A stretch of 64,000 nt of DNA from Cryptomeria japonica (Eukaryota > Streptophyta > Pinopsida > Cupressales > Cupressaceae). A program made the translations under genes and the position numbers. The stretch lies in contig NC_081414.1 in the NCBI RefSeq assembly GCF_030272615.1, forward strand, positions 309,813,164 through 309,877,163. Reading direction: 5' to 3'. Under the pieces are notes generated by a model. The model saw nothing but the letters and a program-made list of their open reading frames with translations. It was not told the origin of the DNA and made no database searches. This document shows positions 9,901-22,651 of the stretch, piece by piece. Positions within the stretch are counted from its first letter, which is position 1. The number at the start of each line of letters is the position of its first letter.

Positions 9901-12900
9901 TGAGAGCAAAGGCATTGGCTTGAGGGGTCTTGTGAGATAGAGAATAATGGAATGTCCCTTGGGAAGTTGAGTTATTCAATATAAATCCATAACTTGCACC
10001 AAGAGTCCCATTGGTGTGTGAACTTGTCCAGAAACCGAAATATTTGTTTCATTGCATCACTTTTCCCGTACACAATTACAAATACCAAAGCAAAACATAA
10101 TCTTTCAAGGTCAGCTTGACTCGGAAAGAGAATGTCCTTAAAACACGCTACCAAAACACAACAATCACTATCTTACTCAACATTATGAGGTTAAAGACAT
10201 AAACAACGAACCATCAAAAGATTATTATCATAAATCAAGAAACTAGAGGAAATCGAAGCACATAGAATTGCTCAAAATTGCATAACGAAGTATACTATTG
10301 AAGCACATCATCCGAAGCATCAAAACCATGAATACACCAATCTCAATCAATGACATTAATGATATCAAAAATTGTACTATCATATCTCCATCAAGACACA
10401 AATGTGGAGGACTGCACTTCAAAAATAAGCCAACTACATACCATCAGATTTCATGAACGATTGGAGCTCTAAATTGATTGCCATAACCAATAGGTCAAAT
10501 CTCTCTCATCGAGATAAATGTATTCTCATACTGACAATAGATATTTTCAGAGCAGTAAACATGTCTGCAATATATCAACAACAACTAAGATCTGTCATCT
10601 GCAACATACATACCTATCTTCCATTGTTATACATCGCATCATACATACCTATCTTCCACTATTGTGCATCACATCTGAACCAATTTGGATCACTAGGTTT
10701 GACATCAATGACAAGTAAGACAAGTATTACTAACAATATTAATATTAAAATATTAATTCCCACTATGTAATTTATGAGAGTATTTTTATGTGAGCTCTGT
10801 TTGGTGAGGAATAATAAATAATATACTTTTTATTTGCATATCTATGTTTGAGTGGGATGGTTATTTACCTTGGTTTTGATAATTTTAATGTTATATTTGA
10901 TTGGTGGGAGTTGGTTTTGGGTTTTGTAAGTTAATCTTGGTTTATGAATTATTTTTACAAGTTGATTTGTGGGGGTTGGTTGAGTTTTCCCTTACACATT
11001 TTTGTGAGGGAAATTATTATCGTTTTTATGTGATTTCCTTGAGAGGGGAGGTTGCTGATTGATGGTGATTTTTGATGGAGTTTTGAGAGGGTTTTGAATT
11101 TGTGTGTGATGGGAGAGATTTGAAGGAGTTTTCTTCCAATTTCTTTTACCAATTGAAAAAGGATTTTCTTGGAGATTGTTTTGGAATTTTTGTGGAAGCA
11201 TTTGTTGGATTATTTTCTTGTATTCTTGCCTTTTTGATGATTGGAAGGATTCTAGTTGCGTGTAGATTGTTCTCATGCTTTGTTATCCATCTTTCTTCGT
11301 CATTTGTCTCTGTAGGACCCAATGTAGGGTTTGAATACCCATTGATGACTTATGTTCTCTCTTCATTTGAAGATGGAAATAAGTTGTATTCAATTCTTTT
11401 GTTTTTTGTTTAAAATGAATTTAAATTATGGACTTTTATGTTTTAATATGGCTTGGACAGTTTCCTTTCTTCTCTTTGTTCTTTTGGAGAAATGTCTTAG
11501 GGTTTCATGACCCTCATGTATGTTAATGTTGTTTATTTTATTTGGTAATGGAAAATAGTGTATTTTATGTTCTACTATGATGTCCTTAATGGATTTTGGA
11601 TTCTAGATTTGTAACTATGGTTTTGAGTTAGTAGGCCCCCTCCAAATGGAGTTTTTAAGTGGCTATTTTTGGATTTTTGTGTCTTGTTTTCTCTTTCTAA
11701 GTCTTGGGAAACAATTTAAGGGCTTCTTGGAATGGAAATAGGCCCCTCTCAAAATGGGTCTTCACCTGTTTTCAATTTCAGGGCTTGTAGGTTGGTCAAT
11801 TTTGCTACCCAACTACACCCTTCCCAATTGCACATGGACAGGCTCAACTACACAATTGAGCCTCATTTGCATAAGGAAAGGCATATATTACACATAAAGA
11901 GACACAAATTCACATATTTAAGCCCCAACTATGTATTTTCCAAGCCAATTGTGCATGGTTTGTGTTTTGGTCATTTTTTGGTTCAGTTGAGTCTATGGGG
12001 TGTCCGGGTGGTTTTGAGAGGCTTGGGATTGGAATGTCCTATGTTGTTTATATTTTTGGAGTTATTTAAGGCCTAATTTTATTTTATTCATTTATTCTTA
12101 TATTTCATTGTGCTCAAAAGAAAATAAATCCAGTGGTTATTGCACTTGGAAGTCGATTCATTGTTGTATCTCGATGGATAAGGCCTAGAGAGGCCCTGTG
12201 TATGTATATGATTCAAGATTTCTATTTATGGACTTATGTATGATTCATATGAGTTATTTATGAAATTTATATCCATCATCTCCTAGAAATTAACCTTAGG
12301 TTTGAGGTGTCTGGGTGCAAGATAGGGGGAGTGGCTCTCAATGGGGGCCATGGGCCTAAATTGGTTGTCAGGGTAACTCATTGAGAGTTTTGTAATCAAG
12401 GGATAACCTAATGAATGAACTAGGAATAAAAAACACATTAACAAGATAATTATGATGCCCCACCCATGGCCTTGAGTGCTTGTACAAACTAAGGATGGGA
12501 GTGGGAAGGCTTGACTGTCTGTGGGGCATTGATCTGACATGATCAAATTTTCTTATCTTCATGAAAGGATTGTTCAGTTCCACATGAGTTGTCAAATGGG
12601 GTCAGGGTATAGAGAGACTGCTAAGGTAACCCATGTTGAGGCTATATGATGACACTCTTCCCTATTTGTACCCTAGAACCCTAATCTAAGTGGTTGTGTA
12701 TAGAAGCCTCTAAGAGAACCATGTTGTGCATCTTTATCTATCTTTGTGTATCACTTATGTTTCCTTTGGTTGTTGGTGTTTTCAGCTTAGTTGCTTATTT
12801 GTGTGGGGCATCGTGTCTATCTCCAAAGCATGGTGGGGTAGATCTAAGGGTTCCACATGGTCAGGAGGTTGTTGCTTTTACTTGTATTAGGAAACGATGG

Positions 12901-14594
12901 TCATGTTTGTGTGTTGATGGTTCTTGAATTTCCTCTCCAGTATCTTCCATTTCTTGATGCAGATGATTCAATTGATATTTTATTAGTTTCTATGTGCTTT
13001 GGAATTTATTGTAATTGTATCATTGATATTTTTGTTGAACAATCCTTAAGGATATCGATGTAATAAAAAAACTATGTAATCTAAGAGTAGTGTTAAGTAG
13101 TTTGGTGTTGGTACCGGCTACTCTTATGGATGAATGTATTATAATTTCTTATGCAAAAGGTTATCATAGGATCTCTTAGTTTGGTGTCTAAAACGAACCT
13201 AGTTTTAGATATGTATATTTTTGCATTATGTAATGTTATGACATTTCATTATGGTTAAGTTTATTAGATTTGGTTTAGGAGTGTTGCCTAAGAAGCGACG
13301 TTAGGGAACCCATCATAGGACTTAGTTTATGTTTATGCTTATCTTCCGCATGTGCATTGTTATATTTAATTGCATAATGAGTTAGTAATGTAATGTGATT
13401 AGTTTTAAAAAAATGCTATGTTTATGATAATTCCCTTTTTTTGGCTTCAAATAATGATTTTCAGTAATGCATTTAACACTAAGGTAGAATCTTCCTCTAT
13501 AACCACTTTTTGTAGCTTGATATTTGAACATAATTTTAACCCTAACAAGAGGGCTTGGAATTATGCTTCACTATTGTTTGTCCCATTCTTGAGACATTTA
13601 GAGTCCGTCCATATTGATTCTCCATTAGAGCCATAGATGGTGCAACCCTCGAATGGACTCGCATTGTCTTTTGATGCTCTATCAAAATTCATCTTTACCC
13701 AACTTTGCATGGATGATTCTCATTTTACCTCTTCTTATTTTGAAATAGTTTGAGCACTGTCAAACCCATTAATATCCTAGGGAATGTGTAAGCTTATCCA
13801 TTTTTTGGTCATCAAATTATCCCTATAAGTGATGATATTGAATTGTTTTGGTTTTGATCTTATCTATTACCAATTTATATGATCGAGGCTTCAACCTTGC
13901 TTAGGAAGGTGAGAAGGGGTATTTCTCAATCTGGAAAGATCATTGTATTTATCTCTTTCCAAATTTCCTAGACTAGAATTGATGGACATATCAATCAAAG
14001 ACAATTGAAGATCGAGTGCATTTACACAATGGGCTAAGATTGGAAGAGGCTTAATAGATTGTTTTCTAATGCTCTAATTCAACCTAATTTGGCACATGCC
14101 CAACACCGATATTCTTGCGGAAATTCACATCCTAATAATATATATTTATAGTTTATTATTATAGTGGTTTGTCAAATATTATGATTCGTATTTCCTTTAC
14201 TTACATATATTTAATATTTAATTTTTTTTTGTTATATCTATCCCTCAAAGGAATTGTGGTAGTTGTGTAGTTAATTAGGAATTTACTCATTTTAGAGTGG
14301 GGTTTTATTTATTAGGAGATAGTCAAATGCTAGAAAAGAGAGTTTTTAGCTTAGTATGGGAAAATACTTTTGTAAGAGAATATATATGTCGTTTCTAGTC
14401 AGTCCAAATATACTTTTTTTGGGTTATTTTATTTTAAATTTATTATTATTTATTGCTTACTATCTATAATTGCTACTAAAATATTTTATTGAACAATGAA
14501 ATTATTTGCATTGATTTCGGTATATTAGAAAAATATACAGAATGACTCAAAGAAGAGTGCATTTGGAATGGGGAAATATAGCTACCAGAGGAGT
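9901..14594. other. Intergenic AT-rich DNA, no recognised gene
   Basis: Only short unsupported frames. The + frame at 11,102-11,413 is hydrophobic with no recognisable family; frames at 11,732-12,076 and 12,694-13,063 are likewise not recognised. CATACATACCTATCTTCCA occurs twice near 10,610 and 10,643. Much of this may be retroelement sequence too decayed to assign by eye. Confidence 0.5.
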
Positions 14595-14893
14595 TGGACA
14601 TAGATCAAATGTTTCATATGCAATGAAACCCATAAGGCCATAGATTGCCTTAAAACCCCAAAAAGGTGATAGTAGTCCAATAGAAAGAACCACCAACACA
14701 AAAAGTTGAAGTATAGACATGAGAGGAAATGAGGTTGCAAAGAACCTTATTAAGAAAAAAAGAGACCTCATAAGTTAATTGGAAGATAAATTGTGTTCTA
14801 AAATAATACAAGTGTAACGATAAAATGTGGAAGATGATTGTAGATGGTGAATCTATTGACAATTTGGTGAGTATAGAAATGTTAAGTTAATCA
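14595..14893 (+). pseudogene. Ty3/gypsy gag zinc knuckle and protease relic
   Basis: A knuckle-like CFICNETHKAIDC is encoded at about 14,610-14,650; it has lost one residue (the Gly before His) from the CX2CX4HX4C pattern. About 170 bp downstream, KMIVDGESIDNLVSIEML (about 14,824-14,885) matches the Ty3 protease region, with DGES where the active site usually reads DGGS or DSGA. Stops and frame changes lie between, so it is dead. Everything else of the element is missing here. Confidence 0.62.
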
Positions 14894-17800
14894 AAACTTT
14901 CTTGTATTTAAAAATAAACCCCCTATGAATTTCCCTAGCCAAAAACGGATCATAGTGCATTTGTGGATAAATGTTATATAGTCAACATTCTAATGCACAC
15001 CAACATTTATCCAACATTTTAAATACACAATTATATTTATCTAACATTCTAGATACATAGCTATTTGTCTACATAAGGATCAATTTTAAAATCATTCTAG
15101 ATTTATAGTTATTTAAGGTTGTTTCTTTGTTGAATAAATGAAATCAAAATAAACTTTCATGAATGCAAATAACATTAACTATGAAAATAAGGGTGTATGT
15201 GTTTTTTTATACTATGTGAATGAAGCCATTCTTTGTGCTAAATGGGCTTACAAAAATGTTAGTATTTATTGTCAATCATTTATGTTCAATTGTTTATCAT
15301 CTAGATGATAAAATACTCTCATAAGCCATTTCTTAAAAAAATTCTTCGCAATGATATATAGCCCCTCTAAGCCTTCATGCTAACAATGCAAAAGACAATA
15401 AGAAATGTGAGTAATATATATATGTTTATCACATTCTACATAGTCTCATTTTTCCTCCTTTGACGTTAATTTGAATGTCAATGTTCTATCTAAATTGCAT
15501 TAGATTTACACCTATAATATATGGTCTTATAGGCATTTTTTAAGTGAATCTTCAGTGTTAACAATGGTTTGTGATGAAGTGTTTGTATTTATGTAGCTTC
15601 TCTTTCATTTTTATTAGCTAAGATTTGGATTATGTAGAGAAGTGATCCAAAATGAAACTTGTGTTACACTTTAGTCATTGTTGGGACTAGTTTTAGTTGG
15701 CCTAAGAACTCTCTCCCCAAAGGGAGTGTGTCAGATCATACATTAAAAATATAATTTTCACTAGTTTAGTCCATCAATGTTGAAGGTGTTTAAATATATT
15801 CTATGTTTTGATGGAATATAAAACAATGAACTTCTTCACTCTCCCGCTTCTATGGTAATAGTTTTTAAGGCTAAACCAGTCATGGAGTTCCAAATCCTTT
15901 CATGTTGAGAAGACTTTGACCATTGCAACCTACAACTATAGAGTTTGAAGCATTATTTTTTGAAAATATACTATGTTTAGATGAGTGTATAGGATTCAAC
16001 AAGCATGGATTATAATTCATATATTTACAATGTGACAAATAAGGCCTTTTCATTGCAATCCTTGGTAAATAATGATGCTTACTTAGGTACATAACTGCCA
16101 TTTCATATCATTGTTTCTATTTTCTCTATTTATGCTTTCAATTAAGGATTGATAATAGTTTTAATATTATGGATTTCTTTATGATCTTCTTTTATCAAAT
16201 AAGGATTAAATTGTGTAACTTGGTGGAGACGCTTGAGTAGTTTTTTGGTTATGACTTCTATATATTCCGATGAGATTATAAGTGTATTTTACGGCTACTA
16301 GTAACTCAAAGCATTTTCGAGGGGTATTTAATATTTTTCTTCAAATTCACGTTCCCTTTAAAATTAATGATACTAATAATGACTTCCATTCAAAAATTGA
16401 CGTTGAGAATGATGAAACTAAAATGAAATGAAAAAATCACACCTCTATTTGATATGATGACATTACATAAATAAAACTAACTCTTTAATTCTTCACCTTT
16501 TTAACTCAAGAAAATTAAATATTGGTATTGTAGGAAACCTGAACCCTTGACTTCAGTCAAATGAATCAATTGAGTGATAACTCTTTCAATCTTGTTACTG
16601 AAGGGGATTGAGGATTGGGGTTTCATAATCCAAAATGAAATTAGATCCCAATTCTATAGTCTTAAATTCCAAGTTTAATAGATTTAATATTAATATACAA
16701 TTATACATAAATATCAACTTAGGGTTATGCTTATATTGATTAAATAAATATGTTCTTTAAGGAAGATATATCTCCATGCTTTTTATTAAAAAAAATAGAC
16801 ACCTCAAGAATGATCTTTTTTTATTTCTTTTAAATTTACAATTATGGCTATGATTAGAGATATAGTTCAATCAGGTTTATAGATCAATTAAGGTTAGACC
16901 GAGGGTTCAATTAGGGTTACAATTACATATAGGGTTTAGAAGGAGGTATATTTAGATTTCAATCACAATTAAATATCATGACAAATTAAAAAAAATAGCC
17001 ACCTCTAATATCTCTCGATGTTTTTTACATATTTTTTTTCTAAAGATAGATATGCTAACTAATCAAATGAAATTCCAAAACATCTTATATTTTGATATAC
17101 GTATCCGAACATCAATAAACAACAATGTTTTTTTAGGTAAGTGCTATCTAAATGTAGGCCTTTTATAAATTAGATTTATTTGAATGAATTTTTTTTTTTA
17201 ATAACATCCACAAGGCCAAAGCAACATGTGAGACTCAAGAACAACACACAACCTCCTCCTAATAGAGAATCCCTATACTAGCACTTGTACCCATAAGGGT
17301 TCAAGATATTCATTGACAAGAAAGTAAAGGTATGCCATATATATTTTGATATTTTAAAATTAATTACGTAAGAGTATAAATATTTATAAAATCATTTTGG
17401 TGCAAAATTATGTGTATTAAATTATTGAAAACACATATCACACTTTTGTCGTATCTATTGCAGCTTCTTATATGCATGTCACATCCATTGATTTACATAG
17501 ACATGATACATGTTTATTCTAAAATTAATCTTCTACATAAGATACAAAATTGCAAATGTTGTATATGAATTGCTACAATGGTTAACCACTTTTACAATAG
17601 TTAGTTTAAATTCCAAAATATAAATTAAACATTTTTAATTTTTTTTTAAAGTTAAATAAATTATAACACTTACTAAAAATAAATTTTTTCCCTTAAAATC
17701 ACAATATATAACCATGAATAGATTGATGCTGCAACATCATTTGTATTGATTTATAACAGTTACAAAAGTAGATACAAAACTCTACAAAGTTCTATTGATA

Positions 17801-20800
17801 TGTATTACACATACTTTCCTAATTATCTCCAAATATTTATGATCCGAGATAAGTAAAAAGAGATAGAAAACTCTACAAAGTTCTATTGATATGTATTACA
17901 CATACTTTCCTAATGATCTCCAAATATTTATGATCCGGGATAAGTAAAAAGTTACTTAACTTATTTTTTTATAGGCAATAACTCAATGGTAGTCAAGAGT
18001 AAGGCACTAAATATGGATAAGACAAAAATAAATATCAGATAAGCATCATAATGGTTTGCTACGTTGCTGACTTGAATTACATGATGATTATGAAGATAAT
18101 GAAATAATTAATGACATAGATAAATATATAAGTTTAATAATATGCTATCAATTTCGAACAAAGGTGATTTAAGCAAGTCAACATCGTTATAGGGTGGAGA
18201 AATTAGTTTCCAACAAATATGATGGGCATTAAATTCATTTCCACTCTTAAATTTTCAATTTACAAAATACAATAAAAAGTGTAGAAATATATCATCGAGA
18301 AGTAGTCACAACTTCCTATTGGTTTCAACTTCTCATTTTGTTGCCCCAAGATTATCAATCATAAGCAAGTCTTTGTATGAACTCCATCATTTGAGCTTCC
18401 TAGGGAAGGAATTAAATATCATGATTTATTATATCGACCAACACATGGGATTGTTGGATTTTAAGATGTGGTTGGGGTTTGTGATTTGAAATGAGATCTA
18501 AGATTTATTAAATTTCCCAATAACTTGACCATGGGATCTATAGGTAAGATACATATGTATGGCTTGTGGGTTGAGATGAATGCACTTCATCTTCCAAAAC
18601 TTTAGCATGTGACAAATGTAACAATTTTGACACTAGGACAAAACAAAAGCAAAGAGATAAGATTTAGGGAATGAGCATGGGGTTATGGTTCAAGATATGT
18701 CTTAGGTTTGTTTTTTGATACCAACTGGCAAATTTATTATTTAAGAAACATTGAGAAAGGGGTGTATGATTAAGATATATGCATGCGGTTTGTGAGTTGA
18801 AATGAATGAACTTCTACAAATCACTAATAGAATATGTAATGTTCCATAATTCTCAACCAAAAATAAATCCAAAAAAATGCTCATAGATTCAAATCTCAAA
18901 AAATGATTTGCAGATTTGAATTCTTAGAACCACACACTTGCTCAAGCTCATCAATGCTACTTGGAGAAACAAAGTAAATTGAACAAAACGTAGATTAGAT
19001 ATTCCAATTTACAAAGATATAATTATGATGCAATGAAGGATATTTGTTTTGAGCGAAACTAGATGTGAGACTTTAATTTGTTCATTTCTTCAACGACTTG
19101 CATTGGTGCCTTGGGCCATCTCTTCTAGTTGATGCAAGAGCAAAAGAATGGACAATCCCCAAATCATAATCCTAGCGGAGGAGAGGATCCAATAGAGTCT
19201 CATAAGCCTCCTAAACTTTAAGAAACTATCTGGTACACTCCTCAGTCTAATAGAGAAAATTTTAAGCATTATAATGGGAAGTATTGCAAGATGTTTCAAA
19301 AGTTTATGTTGATATTTATAAACATTATTGAATTATTCTAAAAAAATATCTAACATATTGTCTTATAATGGAGAATTGTGATGTTGGTAGAGTACTTGAA
19401 TTTGCTTGGAGACTAATCAAGTTTAACCAGATCTAGATGAGGTTTGGTCTAAACTGAACTTTTACCTAGATTGTTTTTCTTCAGATTTTAGATTTCTAAG
19501 TGAGAAAATAGTTTCCTCACACATTAAAAAAACAAAACACTAAAATTTAGTTAGAATGATAGTAAAAATGTGTAAACTAAAATAATAAACCAAAACCCTC
19601 AGATATGTAAAAAACATCATGTATATATTTTGCATGATTTGAGTGTTTTTCTTTCCTATACAGAGGCCTGTCACAAAGGAAAAAATGAAATTAACTATCA
19701 AGAAGCACTAAAGCCCTTTTAATTATGCTACTTTTATATGCTTAATCCTTTCTATTATGAACAAACTATAAGGCTTAACAAAAAATGAAAATTTGCACGT
19801 GTTCCCTTATTCTACAAACATGAAAGCAAGCAAATGTAAAGTTGATAGTCACAAGGACACATGTGGAAAGACAATGAATGATGCAAATTTAGAGAGGCAT
19901 TTGGTTTGCTTGGGTATGCATTGGAATTGAAATGGTTGCAAATTTGAAAAGACAAAGGAAGACTACACAAGGAAATGAGAAGAGTATGAGGCACATTGAA
20001 GAATTTTAATTCTTAGAGCTTGCAAATTTATAATAGAACAAAAAACCAAGATATGAAAAGAGTGTGTGGGAGCATTTCCCTTGGTGGCACAATGCCTGAG
20101 TGAAAGAGAAATTCCTCCAAAGAGGATGCTAAGATAGGAGAGGTTGCATAATTTGTGATAACAATCAAAATATTATCATTGCAAAAATTTAGAGCGGAAA
20201 AAAAAAGAACAAAACTAGCGTAGGAATATAGGGTAAGAAACTAAAAAGTCTAGCAACACTGAAGAGAAATGATAACCTGCACATGATAGAAAAAGACGGG
20301 AGTCTCCATCTTAGAAATAAAACCATAGATTGTCATTAGAGCAACAAGAGTACATAAGCAAGAGAGGGAGTTTTATTTAATTTAAAAACATTTGAAAATA
20401 AGCTAAGAGGCGTGAAGTTTTTGTTTGGGGTGGGGAGTGTGGTTGAAGAACAAGCAAAAAAAAATGTTGGCCATCAAATATAAACATTTTCCTCATATCT
20501 ACAAACATCTACAACTCATAGATATTTATCAACGTGTTGGACGGTGGTAGAGAAAGCATGATTGTGGCAATTAATGCATTCAAATGGAATGATAACAATC
20601 TTATCTTATCTCGAAGTAGTGGAAAGATTTTTTGATCACCCAAAAGTTGTTTGGGCGTCTGAATTTTGTACTTGAAAATGGTTTATTAACAAATTAAGAT
20701 TGTTTTGAAGTGTGAGACAGGTTTTCCAATCAATTGTAGACTAGAAAGTCCACAATAAAAGCCTATCAGCTAAAAATTGTAAACTTCTTCTCTAAAAATT

Positions 20801-21165
20801 CTTTTTATAATAAATTTTGATAATATAATTTACAATTTTATTCAACCTCACTTCTTAAACAAGATATTTAAATTATTTAACCACATTATTCTCTCTACCT
20901 ATATTGAACAAAATTGAATTAAATGAATTTAATTACGTCCCTTAAGACCAACAGAACCTAAATATCTCTATATTCTAAACGAAGTTCCATTCCTTCTCCA
21001 CAGTTTCCTCCGCTAGAACAACAACAAAAAGATCCCGGGAACTTGGGAAGTACGTCACCAAAAAAAAGTACTTTGCGGCAAATTCTGTGAATTTTTAACA
21101 AGGCTGGGAATGAAAACAAAAGTCAAATCAACTCACCTGGCGGCAAAGGAGATAAACAAAATCCA
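14894..21165. other. Intergenic AT-rich DNA, no recognised gene
   Basis: No frame above about 75 codons and no recognised domain on either strand. A 91-bp tandem duplication lies at 17,771-17,952. The last few hundred bases are the PTPA upstream region. Confidence 0.6.
17771..17952. repeat. 91-bp tandem duplication
   Basis: Two adjacent copies starting at 17,771 and 17,862 differ at only a few bases, so the duplication is recent compared with nearby decay. Confidence 0.92.
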
Positions 21166-21184
21166 TATGTATATATATATATGG
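21166..21184 (+). promoter_or_regulatory. Candidate TATA box of PTPA
   Basis: TATGTATATATATATATGG lies about 155 bp upstream of the PTPA ATG. A start near 21,205-21,215 would give a leader of roughly 130 nt. An ACGT-core element (TACGTCAC) is at about 21,051. Position is the only evidence. Confidence 0.4.
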
Positions 21185-21220
21185 CACTCTTACCGAACTG
21201 TTTGTGAGCTAATATTTCCT

Positions 21221-21241
21221 ATGCTGAAGGACTTTCTCTGA
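21221..21241 (+). other. Possible upstream ORF in the PTPA leader
   Basis: ATG followed by five codons and TGA (MLKDFL), ending 97 bp before the PTPA ATG. It matters only if transcription starts upstream of 21,221, as the TATA position suggests. Confidence 0.3.
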
Positions 21242-21338
21242 CTTTCAGACATCTAAACCAACCAAAATTCGTCATAAACGTTGGGAAGGTTCTCAGGCCT
21301 CGTTTGGCAAGGTATCGGGATCAGCCACGCAGCAAACT

Positions 21339-22649
21339 ATGGAGGACTGCAAGCCTACAGATCACATTCCAACCCAAGATCAAATCCCTCCCACAGCAAT
21401 CCCGGAGGAGACAACAGAAGAAGCAGAAGCAAATTTGTCACCAACACCAAAAACAGAAGAAAAAGAGGAGCAAAAATCATTATTCGAGTCGAAAAACCCT
21501 AATTCACATACCCCCACATTTCAATCCCCTCCTACCGAACATTCGGAGGACACGTGCAATCTCCCTTATCAATCACATTCATCCTGTGCCTGCGGAGGCA
21601 CTCAAAGCGGCCCGAACAGGATCACGTTAGGGTTCTCCCCGCCCTCAAATTATAGGCCCATAAGGGCGCCCGCCCTCTTGACGCCCCCCAACACGCAGGC
21701 CATTGTATCTGCCCCAGTTCCGCAAGCCGTAAAAGTCCCGCTCTTATCCCCTCCCTACGCCTTCCAAGTCCCAGTTAAAAGAATCTCAAGCCCTGCCGAC
21801 ATAGAACACTTCACCACTTCCGATTCCGGAAAAACATTCCTAGGGTTTGTAGTCTTGCTCAGTGAAGCGATCCGTGGACGCAAAATCTCAGATTACTGCT
21901 CCGAATCCCAGGTTGTGAAGTTCATTGTCGGAATACTTGATGAAATGGCGGGTTGGGTTGACGAAATACCGCCCGTGCAGCAGCCTGCCCGGTATGGTAA
22001 CCCTGCATATAGAGTATGGTATGAAAAAATGGAACAAGAAGGCTTTGTATTCATGGTTAGGGTTTTGGGTCAAGATTTTCGCGAGGCATCTGGTGAAATT
22101 TTTCCTTATTTTGCCGATAGCTTTGGAAATTCATTGAGAATTGATTACGGCACAGGCCATGAAACGAATTTTGCCGCGTGGCTGTTTTGTCTCGCTAGAT
22201 TGGGAATTTTGAAAGAAAATGACTATCAAGCTGTGGTTTCCAGGGTATTTGTGAAGTATTTAGGGCTTATGAGGAAATTGCAGACGACTTATCTTTTGGA
22301 GCCTGCGGGATCCCATGGGGTTTGGGGGTTGGATGATTACCATTTTCTGCCTTTCGTTTTTGGGTCGTCTCAGCTGGTGAATCATAAGTATATGAAACCC
22401 AAGTCTATACACAATGAGGACATTTTGGAAAATTTTTCGAATGAGTATCTTTATCTTTCGTGTGTGGCTTTTGTGAAGAAGATGAAGAAGGGTCCTTTGG
22501 CTGAACATTCGCCCATGATTGATGATATTAGTGGTGTGCCGAATTGGGGCAAGGTGAATAGTGGGATGCTCAAGATGTACAAAGCCGAGGTGCTGGAGAA
22601 GGTGCCTATCATGCAACACTTCTTGTTCGGATCAATTATTAAATGGTAA
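21339..22649 (+). CDS. PTPA: Serine/threonine phosphatase 2A activator (PTPA)
   Basis: A 436-codon uninterrupted ORF, the only intact host gene here. PTPA (yeast Rrd1/Ypa1 type) binds the PP2A catalytic subunit and, with ATP and Mg, helps load its metals and bring it to the active form; it acts in cytosol and nucleus. Residues 1-145 are a low-complexity P/E/S/T-rich extension with CACGG at 83-87. The PTPA core runs from about 146 to 436: FLGFVVLLSEAI (167-178), DEIPP (208-212), RYGNPAYR (218-225), SFGNSLRIDYGTGHETNF (261-278), EPAGSHGVWGLDDYHFLPF (321-339), KKGPLAEHSP (383-392) and KVNSGMLKMYKAEVLEKVPIMQHF (405-428). Family landmarks are all present without a stop or frameshift. The ATG at 21,339 is the first in this frame. 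The stop overlaps a splice donor, so the protein may end in another exon. An intronless core also permits a retrocopy, though decay is absent. Confidence 0.95.
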   Translation: MEDCKPTDHIPTQDQIPPTAIPEETTEEAEANLSPTPKTEEKEEQKSLFESKNPNSHTPTFQSPPTEHSEDTCNLPYQSHSSCACGGTQSGPNRITLGFSPPSNYRPIRAPALLTPPNTQAIVSAPVPQAVKVPLLSPPYAFQVPVKRISSPADIEHFTTSDSGKTFLGFVVLLSEAIRGRKISDYCSESQVVKFIVGILDEMAGWVDEIPPVQQPARYGNPAYRVWYEKMEQEGFVFMVRVLGQDFREASGEIFPYFADSFGNSLRIDYGTGHETNFAAWLFCLARLGILKENDYQAVVSRVFVKYLGLMRKLQTTYLLEPAGSHGVWGLDDYHFLPFVFGSSQLVNHKYMKPKSIHNEDILENFSNEYLYLSCVAFVKKMKKGPLAEHSPMIDDISGVPNWGKVNSGMLKMYKAEVLEKVPIMQHFLFGSIIKW

Positions 22650-22651
22650 GT
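22646..22651 (+). other. Consensus splice donor overlapping the PTPA stop
   Basis: AAATG followed by GTAAGT: the terminal TGG TAA spans a perfect 5' splice site. If used, the last codon becomes TG plus the first base of a downstream exon (still Trp if that base is G), and the visible stop lies in the intron. Confidence 0.45.

Noticed and set aside
11102-11413. Hydrophobic 103-residue + frame
   Set aside because: T-rich DNA gives hydrophobic translations by chance; no family motif or upstream signal supports it.
21281-21630. Two other + frames overlapping the PTPA start
   Set aside because: They overlap the PTPA N-terminus in other registers, and the frame opening at 21,281 begins at TTG, not ATG.
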